Shown: positions 37,112 to 46,151 of the stretch, in pieces
Numbering within the stretch: position 1 is the stretch's first letter
Layout: each line of letters starts with the position of its first letter
Assembly: GCF_900113575.1 (NCBI RefSeq)
Contig: NZ_FOPV01000008.1
Coordinates: 1-64,000 of the forward strand
DNA length: 64,000 bases
Source of the DNA: Nitrosospira sp. Nsp14
Lineage (GTDB): Bacteria > Pseudomonadota > Gammaproteobacteria > Burkholderiales > Nitrosomonadaceae
Direction: 5' to 3'
Translations under genes and position numbers: made by a program
Notes under the pieces: generated by a model
The model's input: only the letters and a program-made list of their open reading frames with translations
Told to the model about the DNA's origin: nothing
Database searches by the model: none

Positions 37112-39613
37112 TCAAATGTTGCGCAATGTCAGCAACGGTGGGGTTGAAAGCGCTGACCGCGTCCCCATCAGGCCCGCGATTGTCACACCCGCCACCCCGC
37201 CAGCAAAACCAGTCACCCATATCCAGGGATTGAAGGTGTAAGGAAGGTTCAAGGCATATTCGCCGACAACATAGCCGAGGGCTGTGGCGCCCGCCGCGGC
37301 GAAAAGCCCCGCCAAGCCGCCCAGTATGGCGAACTCGGCTGCCCAGGTGCGCGCGAGCTGCGTGCGCTTGGCCCCCAAGGTGCGAAATATCGCCGCTTCG
37401 TGAATGCGCTCGTCCTGAGTGGAAACAATCGCCGCATACAGCACGGCCACCCCTGCAAGCAAAGTGAACAGAAATACGAATTCCACGGCTTGGGTAACCT
37501 GCTCGATCATCTTCTGGACCTGGCTGATAATGGACGCCACGTCGATGACGAGAAGATTGGGAAAGGCTTTGATCAACTGATTGGACAGATCCAGCTGTCC
37601 CGGCGGGAGATGGAAACTGGTAATGTAGCTCGCGGGGTAGTTTTCCAACACGCCGGATGGCGTTACGACGAAAAAGTTGACACGAAACGAGTCCCAATTC
37701 ACCTTACGCAAGCTGATGACTTCGGCAGAGAACGTACTGCCAGCAACGTCGTAAGTCAGGACGTCGCCTATCTTGATTCCAACCGTTTTTGCGATATCCT
37801 CCTCCATTGACAGCACCGGTTTCCCCCTATCCCCTTCTTTCCACCACCGGCCTTTGACGATCTGGTTGTCACTCTGCATTTCATCCGCCCATGACAAATT
37901 GAATTCGCGCTCCACCAACCGTTTTGCACGAATATCCACGAAATCCTGAGACGCGATGGATTTGTCGTTGATCGCCGTCAGCCGCCCGCGCACCATCGGG
38001 AAAACGGGCGGCTGCGCCATTTTGTGACGCTCGAAAAATTCCGCCAGTGGCTGGAGCTGGTCCTGTTGGATATTGACCAGGAAATGGTTGGGTGCGTCCG
38101 GCGGGATGCTGGTGCGCCAGTTTTGCAGAAGATCATCCCGAATGAGCGTCAACGCGAGTAGCGCCATCAGCCCCAATCCCAACGCAACTGCCTGTACCAC
38201 GCTGGCCGTGGCTCGGCGCCTGATGCTTGCCAGGCCATAGCGCCACGGTCCGCCGGTGCGGCCGCGCATGTGGGTAAGCGCGTTAACGAATAGGAACCCG
38301 ATCAATCCAAAAACTGCTATCGCTGCAATGAAGCCCCCGATGACCGACGCACCTAAACGCATATCACCCGCTTTCCACAGAAAGAGCGCAGATAATGCAG
38401 CCAGTCCCAGCACATAACCCGTTACGCTATAGCCGTTGGGCAAGCCAATATCCCGGCGCAGGACCCGCAACGCGGGCACGCTGCGCAAATTGAGCAAGGG
38501 CGGAAGCGCAAAACCAAGCAATAGCACCATACCGCTCAGCAGACCGTGTATGGCTGGCCAAACACTGGGCCATGGCAGTTCCGCTTCCACCCATCCTGAA
38601 AGCCAGAATGCCAGCACCTGCTGGGCGACGAAGCCGAGCAGGCAGCCCAACCCGCTCGCGATTAATCCCAGCGTAAGGAAATGGTAAAGGTACAGCCGCA
38701 ACATCGCCGACTGACTCGCGCCCAGACACCGCATAACGGCACAACCGTCCAGATGGCGTTGCGTGAAACGGCGCACAGCAAGCGCTGCCGCAGCTGCCGC
38801 CAATACAACGCTCGCAAGGGCAGCCAGACTCAGAAATTTTTCCGCCCGCTCCAATGCCGCTTTGATTTCCGGGCGCGCGTCGCGTATGCCTTCAATGCGC
38901 TCTCCTAGCGTCAGACGGGATTGTGCCCAGCTGCGGAATCTTTCCACGACACCCGAGTCGCCGGCAACCAGCAGACGATAGCCAATCCGGCTGCCCTGCT
39001 GCACCAGTCCGGTCGCGGGCAGATCGGCGGCGTTTATCAGGAGCCTTGGACGAAGGTTGATGAAGCCAATGGAATAATCGGGCTCCTGCGTTATCAGCGC
39101 GGCAACTGTGAGGCTCGCCGCGCCCACTTCAATCTTGTCTCCCCGTTTCAACTCGAGGCGCACCATGAGCTTCTCATCCACCCATGCCGCACCGGTTGAC
39201 GGAATCGCGTTCGCCGCCCCGGCGGTTTGGACCGAGGCGCCGCCAAAATGCTCAGTAATATGAAGATCGCCCCGCAGCGGGTACCCGTCAGTCACCGCCT
39301 TGATCTCGGTCAGGAGACTATTGTCGCCCTTGGCGACCATGCTTGGAAACTTAAGCGCAGTCGAAATGCTCAACCCGCGCCGTTTCGCCTCGGCGGCATA
39401 ATGCGGCGGAAGCGGATGGTCTGAGAAAATAATCAGGTCTGCGCCCAGCAACTGATTGCCTTGGCGAGAAAGGGCCAGCTGCACTCGATCAGCAAAAAAA
39501 CCGACCGTGGTCATGCCACCGACGGCAATGACCAGTGCAAATGCCAGCACCCTCAATTCCCCTGCACGCCAATCGCGGCGGAGCATGCGTAACGATAGTT
39601 TTAACAGGTTCAT
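37112..39613 (-). CDS. ABC transporter permease, FtsX/YbbP type
   Basis: An 833-residue protein with two FtsX-type modules. One N-terminal membrane helix (about 22-42) precedes an extracytoplasmic MacB-like domain, three helices (about 255-390), a central helix pair (about 405-450) and a second FtsX block at the C-terminus (about 700-820, with AAIFRTLGAKRTQLARTW). The size and order match YbbP, which works with the ATPase YbbA and lies next to the esterase tesA in many proteobacteria. Neither partner is adjacent here. Possible lipid- or lipoprotein-related role; unproven. Confidence 0.85.
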   Translation of the reverse strand: MNLLKLSLRMLRRDWRAGELRVLAFALVIAVGGMTTVGFFADRVQLALSRQGNQLLGADLIIFSDHPLPPHYAAEAKRRGLSISTALKFPSMVAKGDNSLLTEIKAVTDGYPLRGDLHITEHFGGASVQTAGAANAIPSTGAAWVDEKLMVRLELKRGDKIEVGAASLTVAALITQEPDYSIGFINLRPRLLINAADLPATGLVQQGSRIGYRLLVAGDSGVVERFRSWAQSRLTLGERIEGIRDARPEIKAALERAEKFLSLAALASVVLAAAAAALAVRRFTQRHLDGCAVMRCLGASQSAMLRLYLYHFLTLGLIASGLGCLLGFVAQQVLAFWLSGWVEAELPWPSVWPAIHGLLSGMVLLLGFALPPLLNLRSVPALRVLRRDIGLPNGYSVTGYVLGLAALSALFLWKAGDMRLGASVIGGFIAAIAVFGLIGFLFVNALTHMRGRTGGPWRYGLASIRRRATASVVQAVALGLGLMALLALTLIRDDLLQNWRTSIPPDAPNHFLVNIQQDQLQPLAEFFERHKMAQPPVFPMVRGRLTAINDKSIASQDFVDIRAKRLVEREFNLSWADEMQSDNQIVKGRWWKEGDRGKPVLSMEEDIAKTVGIKIGDVLTYDVAGSTFSAEVISLRKVNWDSFRVNFFVVTPSGVLENYPASYITSFHLPPGQLDLSNQLIKAFPNLLVIDVASIISQVQKMIEQVTQAVEFVFLFTLLAGVAVLYAAIVSTQDERIHEAAIFRTLGAKRTQLARTWAAEFAILGGLAGLFAAAGATALGYVVGEYALNLPYTFNPWIWVTGFAGGVAGVTIAGLMGTRSALSTPPLLTLRNI

Positions 39614-39875
39614 GTGTTCGGATCGCCGTATTAATGATGACGCTGGGAATACGCGATACCAGTCTGGAATGAATTCAGCTTAACCGGGCCGATATCTCTT
39701 GACCTCTTCAATGCGCGCACGCGAAAACCGCGCACTTGTGAAGACTTGCCCCATTAACCCCGACCGCCTGCTTCGGGTAGCCGTAATGCTGCCATCTCGA
39801 TGAAAGATTTAACTGCGGGGGAACATGGAATTGCAGCGCGTTCCGCTCTACCCAAAAGCCTTTTTGCGCTCTGAC

Positions 39876-40301
39876 TCAGGAACGCCTCCCCTGTTCCTGC
39901 CGCTCAAACTTGGAAAACATCATTGTCCCGGGATAGTGCCTTTTACCCCATTGAACAACGGCGTCCAGTACCGGCGCGAGGTCCTTGCCCTTCTCCGTAA
40001 GAAAATATTCGTAGCGAACAGGCTTCTGTTGGTAAGCCCGCCGGATCACCAGTCCCTCGCCTTCCATTTTCTTTAGTCGATCCGCAAGTATGTTTGAAGC
40101 AACACGTTCCGGCGAGGATAACAAATCCTGGTAACGGCATTTGCCCAGCATCAAGTCGCGGATGATCAGCAGCGTCCACTTGTCACCAAAAATATCCAGA
40201 CCATTACTAATGGGACAAACAGAGCGCACCAACCTTTCTTCACGCGACGTTTGAGCGCCCGTGGTGGCTTGCGTGACTGATGTTTGGGGCTTGCTAAGCA
40301 T
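39876..40301 (-). CDS. HxlR family transcriptional regulator
   Basis: A 141-residue winged-helix protein. The HxlR signature is visible: CPISNGLDIFGDKWTLLIIRDLMLGKCRY (with the conserved Cys and DKWT), FQDLL-like YQDLLSSPERVASNILADRL, then the wing LTEKGKDLAPVLDAVVQWGKRH. The N-terminal 25 residues are variable. HxlR proteins are dimeric repressors or activators, some responding to thiol or quinone stress. The targets are unknown: neighbours are the orphan permease and the di-heme gene. Confidence 0.9.
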   Translation of the reverse strand: MLSKPQTSVTQATTGAQTSREERLVRSVCPISNGLDIFGDKWTLLIIRDLMLGKCRYQDLLSSPERVASNILADRLKKMEGEGLVIRRAYQQKPVRYEYFLTEKGKDLAPVLDAVVQWGKRHYPGTMMFSKFERQEQGRRS

Positions 40302-40676
40302 GCTTGGCTCCTACTGGAAAAACGCAAAAACGCCTCCTGCCAGGAATTATAATGTAATTTGATGACTTGTATTTTGCAACAGACGGAATTAAGCGGAAGT
40401 CCCCTCTTTATCGCAAGCGCAACCCAAGCAAACCAGCCTAAAGAAGCCCACCCCACCCCTGGGCAACCGTTCGCGGCGGCTTTTGTCTACCGCTAATCAG
40501 GCCCCGAGTTCATGATTGCGATATCGTGCGGCATAGACCCGAAGAGATTTTCGGCCTCCAAATGAGCGCGATTCACGCGCTGTTCGCCCCCCTTGGGATA
40601 AGAAATCTTTCTGAGGAATATCGGCAGACCAGCCCGGGTACGAGCGCGTTCTCTCGTCAGCTGTGGGCTCTAGACG
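40302..40676. other. Intergenic region upstream of the HxlR gene
   Basis: About 375 bp that must hold the HxlR promoter on the minus strand and the 3' end of the di-heme gene transcript. No hairpin or gene supported. Confidence 0.4.
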
Positions 40677-42134
40677 TTACAAGGCCGCCAAAAAGGCGAC
40701 CAAGTCCGCCTTCTCAAGCTCTGTTAGCCCTATCCCAAAGCGATCGTTATAGAAATCAACCACAGCATTAAGATCGGGGGCGGAGCCATCATGAAAATAA
40801 GGTGGTCTGGATGCGACAGAGCGAAGAACCGGCCCCTTGAAACGCCCGACATCTTTCCATTTACCAGTAATCAAGGCGCGGCCGGGATCAGTGGTTTTAA
40901 TGGTTTCGCCCGTCATGTTGTTCTGAAGGGTATACAAAGGCATATCCGGTGTACGACGTGCCTCATCGGAAATGCCAATATCCAACGCCATGGGCACTGA
41001 GTGATTGCCGGAATTGGGGGTGTTATGACAGGTGGTGCATGTACCCGCTATGGTGCTCATGTTCAGTTCATCATTCAAGCCTTTCACATTTGAGATCCGG
41101 ATAGGCTTGGAATTGAACAGAGCTTGACCCCGCGCGACTGCCCCCCGGGCGCTGTCGCTCCCGGCTGAGTTCTCCAACTCATCCGCCTGGCTCGACACGG
41201 CGGAGTTGAAACGATTCCACGCATCATAGAGCGACATCACCTTGGGATTAAAACTCGCACGAGTACGATAATCCCCGGCGACGGTATCATTGATACCAAA
41301 GTAATAGCCCTGTTTACTGAGCTGCATGGGACCGCCACGACCCCCATGCGTTATCAGGTTACCGGCCTCCGTGCTGTGAATCTGGGCCGTAAACAAGCCG
41401 GATTCAAATGTCATGATCTCGTTGCGCTGCTCCGCCGTAAGCGTTTCCAATGCTTCAGCATGACCCCTGGTTGCGTTATTTGCCTGGGTCGCCAGATCAA
41501 ATGACACTGAAGCATAGCAAGTCGAAGTCCCGAAAATACAATAACCGGAACCCGGCATGAGTGTTGTCTCGCGTCCGTCCCACATCACGCTGCTTAGAAA
41601 TTTCAGGTTGGTTGAAGGCAATGGACGACGAAACAATGACAACTCGGTTGCGCTTGCATGACCGTAGGGGTCATCCACTTCAATCAGTTTAAATTCCGCA
41701 CCAGCGGGTACGCCTATCCCAACGCGCAAGTTCGCCTTGCGCAGCAACATGCTGTAGGCGGTGCGCCGCTCCTCGACGGTGGATACGCTTGCATTAGGAG
41801 AATTGGCGCCATCATTCAAGCGAAAGAGCGGGTGCTGGCCCTGACTCTTCTCAAAGCGTGCTTGTACCCCTTTTGGCGTAATCGTCCATCCCTCGGAAGG
41901 CTCATGGCACGTACTGCAAGTACGGCCGTTGCTCCCCAGACTTTTGAAAAATGCATTATCAAGATCGATTGCACCTGCAGTATTAAAGCTCGCGTCTATT
42001 CCGTGGCTATTGACTGATTTGAGCATGTTCCGCAAGTTCCCCTGATTACTATTACTATCCGCAAATGCGGGCATTGCGAGCACTGCAAACAGAACGAGCC
42101 CAAGCGCCGGTTTGACAAAATTCTTATTATGCAT
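40677..42134 (-). CDS. Di-heme cytochrome c peroxidase/MauG family protein
   Basis: A 485-residue periplasmic protein. The signal peptide is LALGLVLFAVLAMPAFA-like, cleaved before DSNSN. There are two heme c sites: GRTCSTCHEPSEGW (Cys73-His77) and GTCTTCHNTPNSGNH (about residue 365). Family markers include MWDGRE in the middle, and GRFKGPVLRSVASRPPYFHDGSAPDL near the C-terminus. The protein is longer than classic CcpA (about 340). It may reduce peroxide or act in cofactor maturation, as MauG does; the true substrate is unknown. ATG 42134 is preceded by a GAGG ribosome binding site. Confidence 0.85.
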   Translation of the reverse strand: MHNKNFVKPALGLVLFAVLAMPAFADSNSNQGNLRNMLKSVNSHGIDASFNTAGAIDLDNAFFKSLGSNGRTCSTCHEPSEGWTITPKGVQARFEKSQGQHPLFRLNDGANSPNASVSTVEERRTAYSMLLRKANLRVGIGVPAGAEFKLIEVDDPYGHASATELSLFRRPLPSTNLKFLSSVMWDGRETTLMPGSGYCIFGTSTCYASVSFDLATQANNATRGHAEALETLTAEQRNEIMTFESGLFTAQIHSTEAGNLITHGGRGGPMQLSKQGYYFGINDTVAGDYRTRASFNPKVMSLYDAWNRFNSAVSSQADELENSAGSDSARGAVARGQALFNSKPIRISNVKGLNDELNMSTIAGTCTTCHNTPNSGNHSVPMALDIGISDEARRTPDMPLYTLQNNMTGETIKTTDPGRALITGKWKDVGRFKGPVLRSVASRPPYFHDGSAPDLNAVVDFYNDRFGIGLTELEKADLVAFLAAL

Positions 42135-42270
42135 CTTTGGTTTTCCTCGGAGTTGTTTTTACGTTGTTCTAAAAGTGGATTCCGGATTCGGCAGATAGAT
42201 GAGCGGAATGCCAGCTGCAGCATGACGTTGGCCGATGTAGGGACGGATCGGGACCCTCTGTTATCGTGGC

Positions 42271-42306
42271 AAAAAAATGCCCGCGGATTACTCCGCGGGG
42301 CATTTT
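42271..42306 (-). terminator. Rho-independent terminator of the RTX gene
   Basis: The minus strand reads a stem AAAATGCCCCGCGGA / TCCGCGGGCATTTT (one bulged base) around a GTAA loop, followed by a seven-T run. It lies 76 bp downstream of the RTX protein gene ending at 42382. Confidence 0.8.
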
Positions 42307-42381
42307 AGTGGCTATATCACCCTTTGATACTCCCTACCCAATAGTATGAGTACGGTTCAGATGGACATCCAAGCCTGAGTA

Positions 42382-43593
42382 TTAGGCCAGGAAAATATCG
42401 CCCGCATCGAGCTCAGGAGCTCCTACCAATTGCGCGAGGGGAGTGGAATCGTGGTAGCCCTTGCTTCCGTTGGCATCGAACGACAGCACGCCTGTTGTTT
42501 CGTTGTAGACGAAGTAATCGTCTTTGTCCTCGGCTTTGCCCCACTTGTTGCTGGCAAAATTGTCGTCATCAAGCTCGCCCTTTTCTAGATCGTTCTTGTA
42601 ACCCTTGATGGCTTCGTTGACGTCTCTGAGGCTGAATACGAGCGTGTCCTCGCCCGATTCGAAGCCAAGGATCTTGTCGAAGCCGTTGGACCATTTGGAT
42701 ACACCGCTGAACACGATAGCGTCCTCGCCTTTGCCGCCGTCGATCTTGTCGTTACCACGGCCGCCTACCAGCAAATCGTCGCCCTTGCCGCCATAAAGCG
42801 TGTCGTCCCCATCGTTGCCGAAGAGCTTGTCGTTACCCTTGCGGCCGTCGAGATAGTCGTTGCCCTTGCCACCAATGAGCGTGTCGTTGCCTTTGGTGCC
42901 AACTATGTACTTGCCATAGTGACTCTGGTTGTGATCGGCATAGCTGTCATGGTCTTCCCGTTCGCCATAATCCTTCCCGTTCTGGTCCTTGTAATGATCC
43001 TTCTTGTCGTCGTCGTCCTTCTTGTGGTCGTCGTCCTTCTTGTGGTCATCGTCCTTCTTGGCGTGCTTGTCGTGCTTCTTGTCGTCGTCGTCCTTCTTGT
43101 GGTCATCGTCCTTCTTGTGGTCATCGTCCTTCTTGGCGTGCTTGTCGTCCTTCTTGTCGTCGTGCTTCTTGTCGTCGTCGTCTTTCCGATGATCATCCTT
43201 CTTCTTGTCGTCATCGTCCTTCTTGGCGTGCTTGTCGTCCTTCTTGTCGTCGTGCTTCTTGTCGTCGTCGTCTTTCCGATGATCATCCTTCTTCTTGTCG
43301 TCATCGTCCTTCTTGGCGTGCTTGTCGTCCTTCTTGTCGTCGTGCTTCTTGTCGTCGTCGTCTTTCCGATGATCATCCTTCTTCTTGTCGTCATCGTCCT
43401 TCTTGGCGTGCTTGTCGTCCTTCTTGTCGTCGTGCTTGTTGTCCTTGTCGTCGTGTTTGTTGTCCTTCTTATCGTCTTTATGTTCTTCCTTCTTGGCGTT
43501 CTTGTCGTCTTTCTTGTATTCGTCCTTATGATCGTCCTTATGATCGTCGTTCTTGCGACCGAGCACTGCTCCGGCATCTAAAGTAATAGTCAT
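42382..43593 (-). CDS. RTX calcium-binding protein with D/K/H repeat region
   Basis: A 403-residue protein; ATG follows AGGAGA. Residues about 13-205 are an almost pure Asp/Lys/His low-complexity region. It contains a perfect 30-residue repeat (KHAKKDDDDKKKDDHRKDDD plus DKKHDDKKDD), present at least three times and degenerating outward. Then come about seven RTX nonapeptides, beginning GTKGNDTLIGGKGNDYLDG, which bind Ca in a beta-roll. A C-terminal domain of about 120 residues ends DAGDIFLA. There is no Sec signal, as expected for type I secretion; no T1SS genes are in the window. The D/K/H part should be disordered and metal-binding. Function unknown: surface or matrix protein is possible. 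Confidence 0.85.
   Translation of the reverse strand: MTITLDAGAVLGRKNDDHKDDHKDEYKKDDKNAKKEEHKDDKKDNKHDDKDNKHDDKKDDKHAKKDDDDKKKDDHRKDDDDKKHDDKKDDKHAKKDDDDKKKDDHRKDDDDKKHDDKKDDKHAKKDDDDKKKDDHRKDDDDKKHDDKKDDKHAKKDDDHKKDDDHKKDDDDKKHDKHAKKDDDHKKDDDHKKDDDDKKDHYKDQNGKDYGEREDHDSYADHNQSHYGKYIVGTKGNDTLIGGKGNDYLDGRKGNDKLFGNDGDDTLYGGKGDDLLVGGRGNDKIDGGKGEDAIVFSGVSKWSNGFDKILGFESGEDTLVFSLRDVNEAIKGYKNDLEKGELDDDNFASNKWGKAEDKDDYFVYNETTGVLSFDANGSKGYHDSTPLAQLVGAPELDAGDIFLA
43166..43436 (-). repeat. Perfect 90-bp tandem repeats in the RTX gene
   Basis: Three direct copies of a 90-bp unit; the marker TTTCCGATGATC on the plus strand falls at 43183, 43273 and 43363. The unit codes for 30 residues, so copy-number changes keep the frame. 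Identity between copies points to recent expansion. Confidence 0.85.
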
Positions 43594-44243
43594 ATGAATC
43601 TCTCCTGAGAGTGAGTTTAAATAAAGATGTGGTTAGTAACTGTTAGCGAATATTAGGTTCGGCTAGAACCTAATCGCAGGCACACTAGTATTTATTGTTC
43701 GGAATTAGATTGCTCCCTCTCGATCAACCTAGAAACATTCCGTTTTCCTTTGCACGCTGCGTGTTAGTGGGTTAGCAGTTACCATGCCAATTGCCCTATG
43801 TCGTTATATTTACTTAAGGTTATTTTTAGGCATTCGTTACCCGATGGCCCCAGCTGGATATCGCCGTCGTCAGCAAGCACGACAACAAAGCTGTTGAGCA
43901 AGAGACCGTTTGGCACCAAGCCGTTGAAATTAAAATAAAACCTTGAGTGTCGCCGCAGAGCGACACCAGGAATGACTAGTTGCCTATTCTGGGGGGGTGG
44001 CGTCGCGGGGGAGGGAGTCGCCCTTTGTCGTTAAAAAACGACAAAGGGAATTGAGTTAGGATTTAAAGAAGCTGCTTTTGCCAGCCGAATGGCATGTCAA
44101 TGTGAGCGCCCTTTGGTCGAACTGCTGAGACTCGCATGGGTTAGACCCACCCATTGCGCATCAGCGAACGGCTCGGATCGAGCATGGTAGTGAGGGTGAA
44201 TCACCACCTCACGCTATAGCGCCCCGGCAGGCACCTCTTACGC
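43594..44243. other. Intergenic region, no supported gene
   Basis: 650 bp between the RTX gene start and the end of the guanidine/allophanate operon. It includes a stem-loop at 44021-44048 (listed) and a weaker dyad near 44196-44218 (GTGAGGGTG / CACCTCAC) just downstream of the allophanate hydrolase stop. Promoter of the RTX gene must lie near 43620-43750. Confidence 0.4.
44021..44048. repeat. 12-bp perfect stem-loop
   Basis: CCCTTTGTCGTT followed by AAAA and AACGACAAAGGG. It is 196 bp downstream of the allophanate hydrolase stop on the minus strand. There is no long T-run on either side, so it is a weak terminator or an mRNA-stabilising hairpin. Confidence 0.5.
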
Positions 44244-46151
44244 TTAGTCGTCGGAAAGGGCTTCCATTTCCAAATGCGCCTCTCGGCGCAAATAACCTCG
44301 CCAGCCACCATACCGGCTGATATCTTCCGCCTGGGCAATTGCGTAATGCTCGCACAGGAATCCCTGCACATTTTCCCCGCTTCCCAGCGTGATGGTACCG
44401 ATACCGAGCGGGACCGGAATGCGGGCTACGAGGCTCCCGAACTCGTTTTCCGGCATCTCCCACACTTCGACATCGATTGCAGTCCCTTGCTCACTGGTTT
44501 CCACATGCACCAACCCGGGGCGATGGGGCGGCCCGCCAGGTAGGGCGTAGAGTTTGTAGTCAGAAGAGGTGGTGGTTGTGGCTACCCATCGTCCACCATG
44601 GCCCGTCAATTCGCCATTCAACGGCAGGCCGGACATATGCGCCCCGCAAACAACTACCTTTATCCAGCCCGGTTGCCGGCTCTCCCCCGATGCCGAAGAT
44701 GAAATGCCTGTTAGATACCGTTCCGGCAAAACGCCTGTTATCAGGGGCATTGCGGTGGCTCCAAGAGGAAGCGCATAAGTTTGCTGCAAGCGTTCTGCAA
44801 GATGTAACAGCAGCGTGTCGCGGTGGGCTTGCGCCACCAATGTTGTGCCAAAGGGCAGCCCATCGTTTTGAAATCCAGCCGGCACCGCCACTGCAGCATA
44901 ATCGAGAAGGTTGACAAAATTAGTGTAGTAGCCCAGATTCGAATTGAGGCGCACGGGATCCCGCTGCATGGCCTGGATGGTATAAATCGTTCCCGCAGTG
45001 GGCGTCAGCAGACAATCGACTTGCGTCCATACCCGGTCAGTTTCGCGCTTGAGCCTGCGCAGCTCGTATGCACCCTTGTAGGCATCCGCGGCGGAATAAC
45101 CCCTGGCGCCTTCGATGATCTCACGCACAGGTGTGATCACCTGGTCGCTGTGCAGCTCAAAAAAATCCTTGATTGCCGCGTACCGTTCGGCTACCCGCGG
45201 GCCTTCATACAGCAGGCGCGCAGTTTCGAGAAACGGGGCGAAGTCTATCTCGGCAGGCGTGCCGCCCAACGCCTCCATGCTTGCCACCGCCCGGTCGAAC
45301 AGCCGTGCAGTATCCTGATTGCCAAAGAATTGCAGCTGATGTCGGCGAGGCACCCCAAAGCGGAAGCGGCCATCGCCGCCACTGACGCTGAAATCGACAA
45401 CATGCTCCTCTCTCCGCCGAGAATAAATATCCTCTTCATCATACCCGGCCGCCACTTCAAGTATGCGCTTCGCATCGGTGGCGGTGAAGGCGAAGATGGA
45501 AACACAATCGAGCGAACGGCAAGCCGGCACCACACCTCTGGTGGATAGCCAACCCTTGGTCGGCTTATACCCGACCAGATTATTGAACGCCGCAGGGACT
45601 CTGCCAGAACCAGCGGTATCGGTTCCGAGACTGAAGCATACCGTTCCTTTTGCCAGCGCCACTGCCGAGCCGGAGCTCGAACCGCCGGAAATATAATCCG
45701 GGTTCAGCGCATTGTGGCAAGCGCCGTACGGCGACCTTGTACCATTCAGGCCAGTGGCGAATTGATCGAGATTGGTCTTTCCAATGGGAATTGCCCCGGC
45801 ATCGATCAATCTCTGTACCACCACCGCGGTCTTGCAAGGCGTGTAGGCGTAAGCGGGGCACGCAGCTGTGGTCGGGACGCCTGCCAGATCAATATTATCC
45901 TTGATCGCGAAGGGAATGCCGTACAACGGCAGCGCGGCCATGTCGGCTACCCTCGCCTCCACCTCCCGCGCATACTCGCGCAACACCTCCAGTGGCCGTA
46001 CGTATATCCAGGCGTTACTGTCATCGTTGCTGACGAGCGTGTGCACCCTCTCCACCACCTGGCTGGGTGTCAGTTCGCCGCTCGCATAGCGCCGCAAGAG
46101 GGTCTCGATATCGCCCGGACAAACCAACGGGAAAAGCTCATCCATGCTCAT
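44244..46151 (-). CDS. atzF: Allophanate hydrolase
   Basis: A 635-residue protein: an N-terminal amidase-signature domain (about 1-460) plus a C-terminal domain of about 150 residues with a gamma-glutamylcyclotransferase-like fold, as in complete AtzF/DUR1 enzymes. The Ser-cisSer-Lys triad is Lys84 (FAIKDNID), Ser158 ([11 protein letters not shown]) and Ser182 ([11 protein letters not shown]). It turns allophanate into two ammonia and two CO2 (the C-terminal domain handles N-carboxycarbamate). Its ATG overlaps the carboxylase stop by 4 nt (ATGA), giving tight coupling. Here it completes guanidine breakdown. Confidence 0.93.
   Translation of the reverse strand: MSMDELFPLVCPGDIETLLRRYASGELTPSQVVERVHTLVSNDDSNAWIYVRPLEVLREYAREVEARVADMAALPLYGIPFAIKDNIDLAGVPTTAACPAYAYTPCKTAVVVQRLIDAGAIPIGKTNLDQFATGLNGTRSPYGACHNALNPDYISGGSSSGSAVALAKGTVCFSLGTDTAGSGRVPAAFNNLVGYKPTKGWLSTRGVVPACRSLDCVSIFAFTATDAKRILEVAAGYDEEDIYSRRREEHVVDFSVSGGDGRFRFGVPRRHQLQFFGNQDTARLFDRAVASMEALGGTPAEIDFAPFLETARLLYEGPRVAERYAAIKDFFELHSDQVITPVREIIEGARGYSAADAYKGAYELRRLKRETDRVWTQVDCLLTPTAGTIYTIQAMQRDPVRLNSNLGYYTNFVNLLDYAAVAVPAGFQNDGLPFGTTLVAQAHRDTLLLHLAERLQQTYALPLGATAMPLITGVLPERYLTGISSSASGESRQPGWIKVVVCGAHMSGLPLNGELTGHGGRWVATTTTSSDYKLYALPGGPPHRPGLVHVETSEQGTAIDVEVWEMPENEFGSLVARIPVPLGIGTITLGSGENVQGFLCEHYAIAQAEDISRYGGWRGYLRREAHLEMEALSDD

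Noticed and set aside
36741-37697. A 318-residue minus-strand frame
   Set aside because: It overlaps the dinB and FtsX-type permease genes in another frame and its translation has no family features; codon use fits the two real genes.
43166-43436. Perfect direct repeats suggesting a CRISPR array
   Set aside because: The 90-bp units are contiguous without spacers and lie in frame within a coding gene.
42919-43581. A 220-residue plus-strand frame that looks like a highly hydrophobic Val/Leu membrane protein
   Set aside because: It is the antisense reading of the Asp/Lys/His repeat: GAC/AAG codons read backwards as GTC/CTT. The RTX gene on the minus strand has a ribosome binding site, RTX motifs and a terminator.
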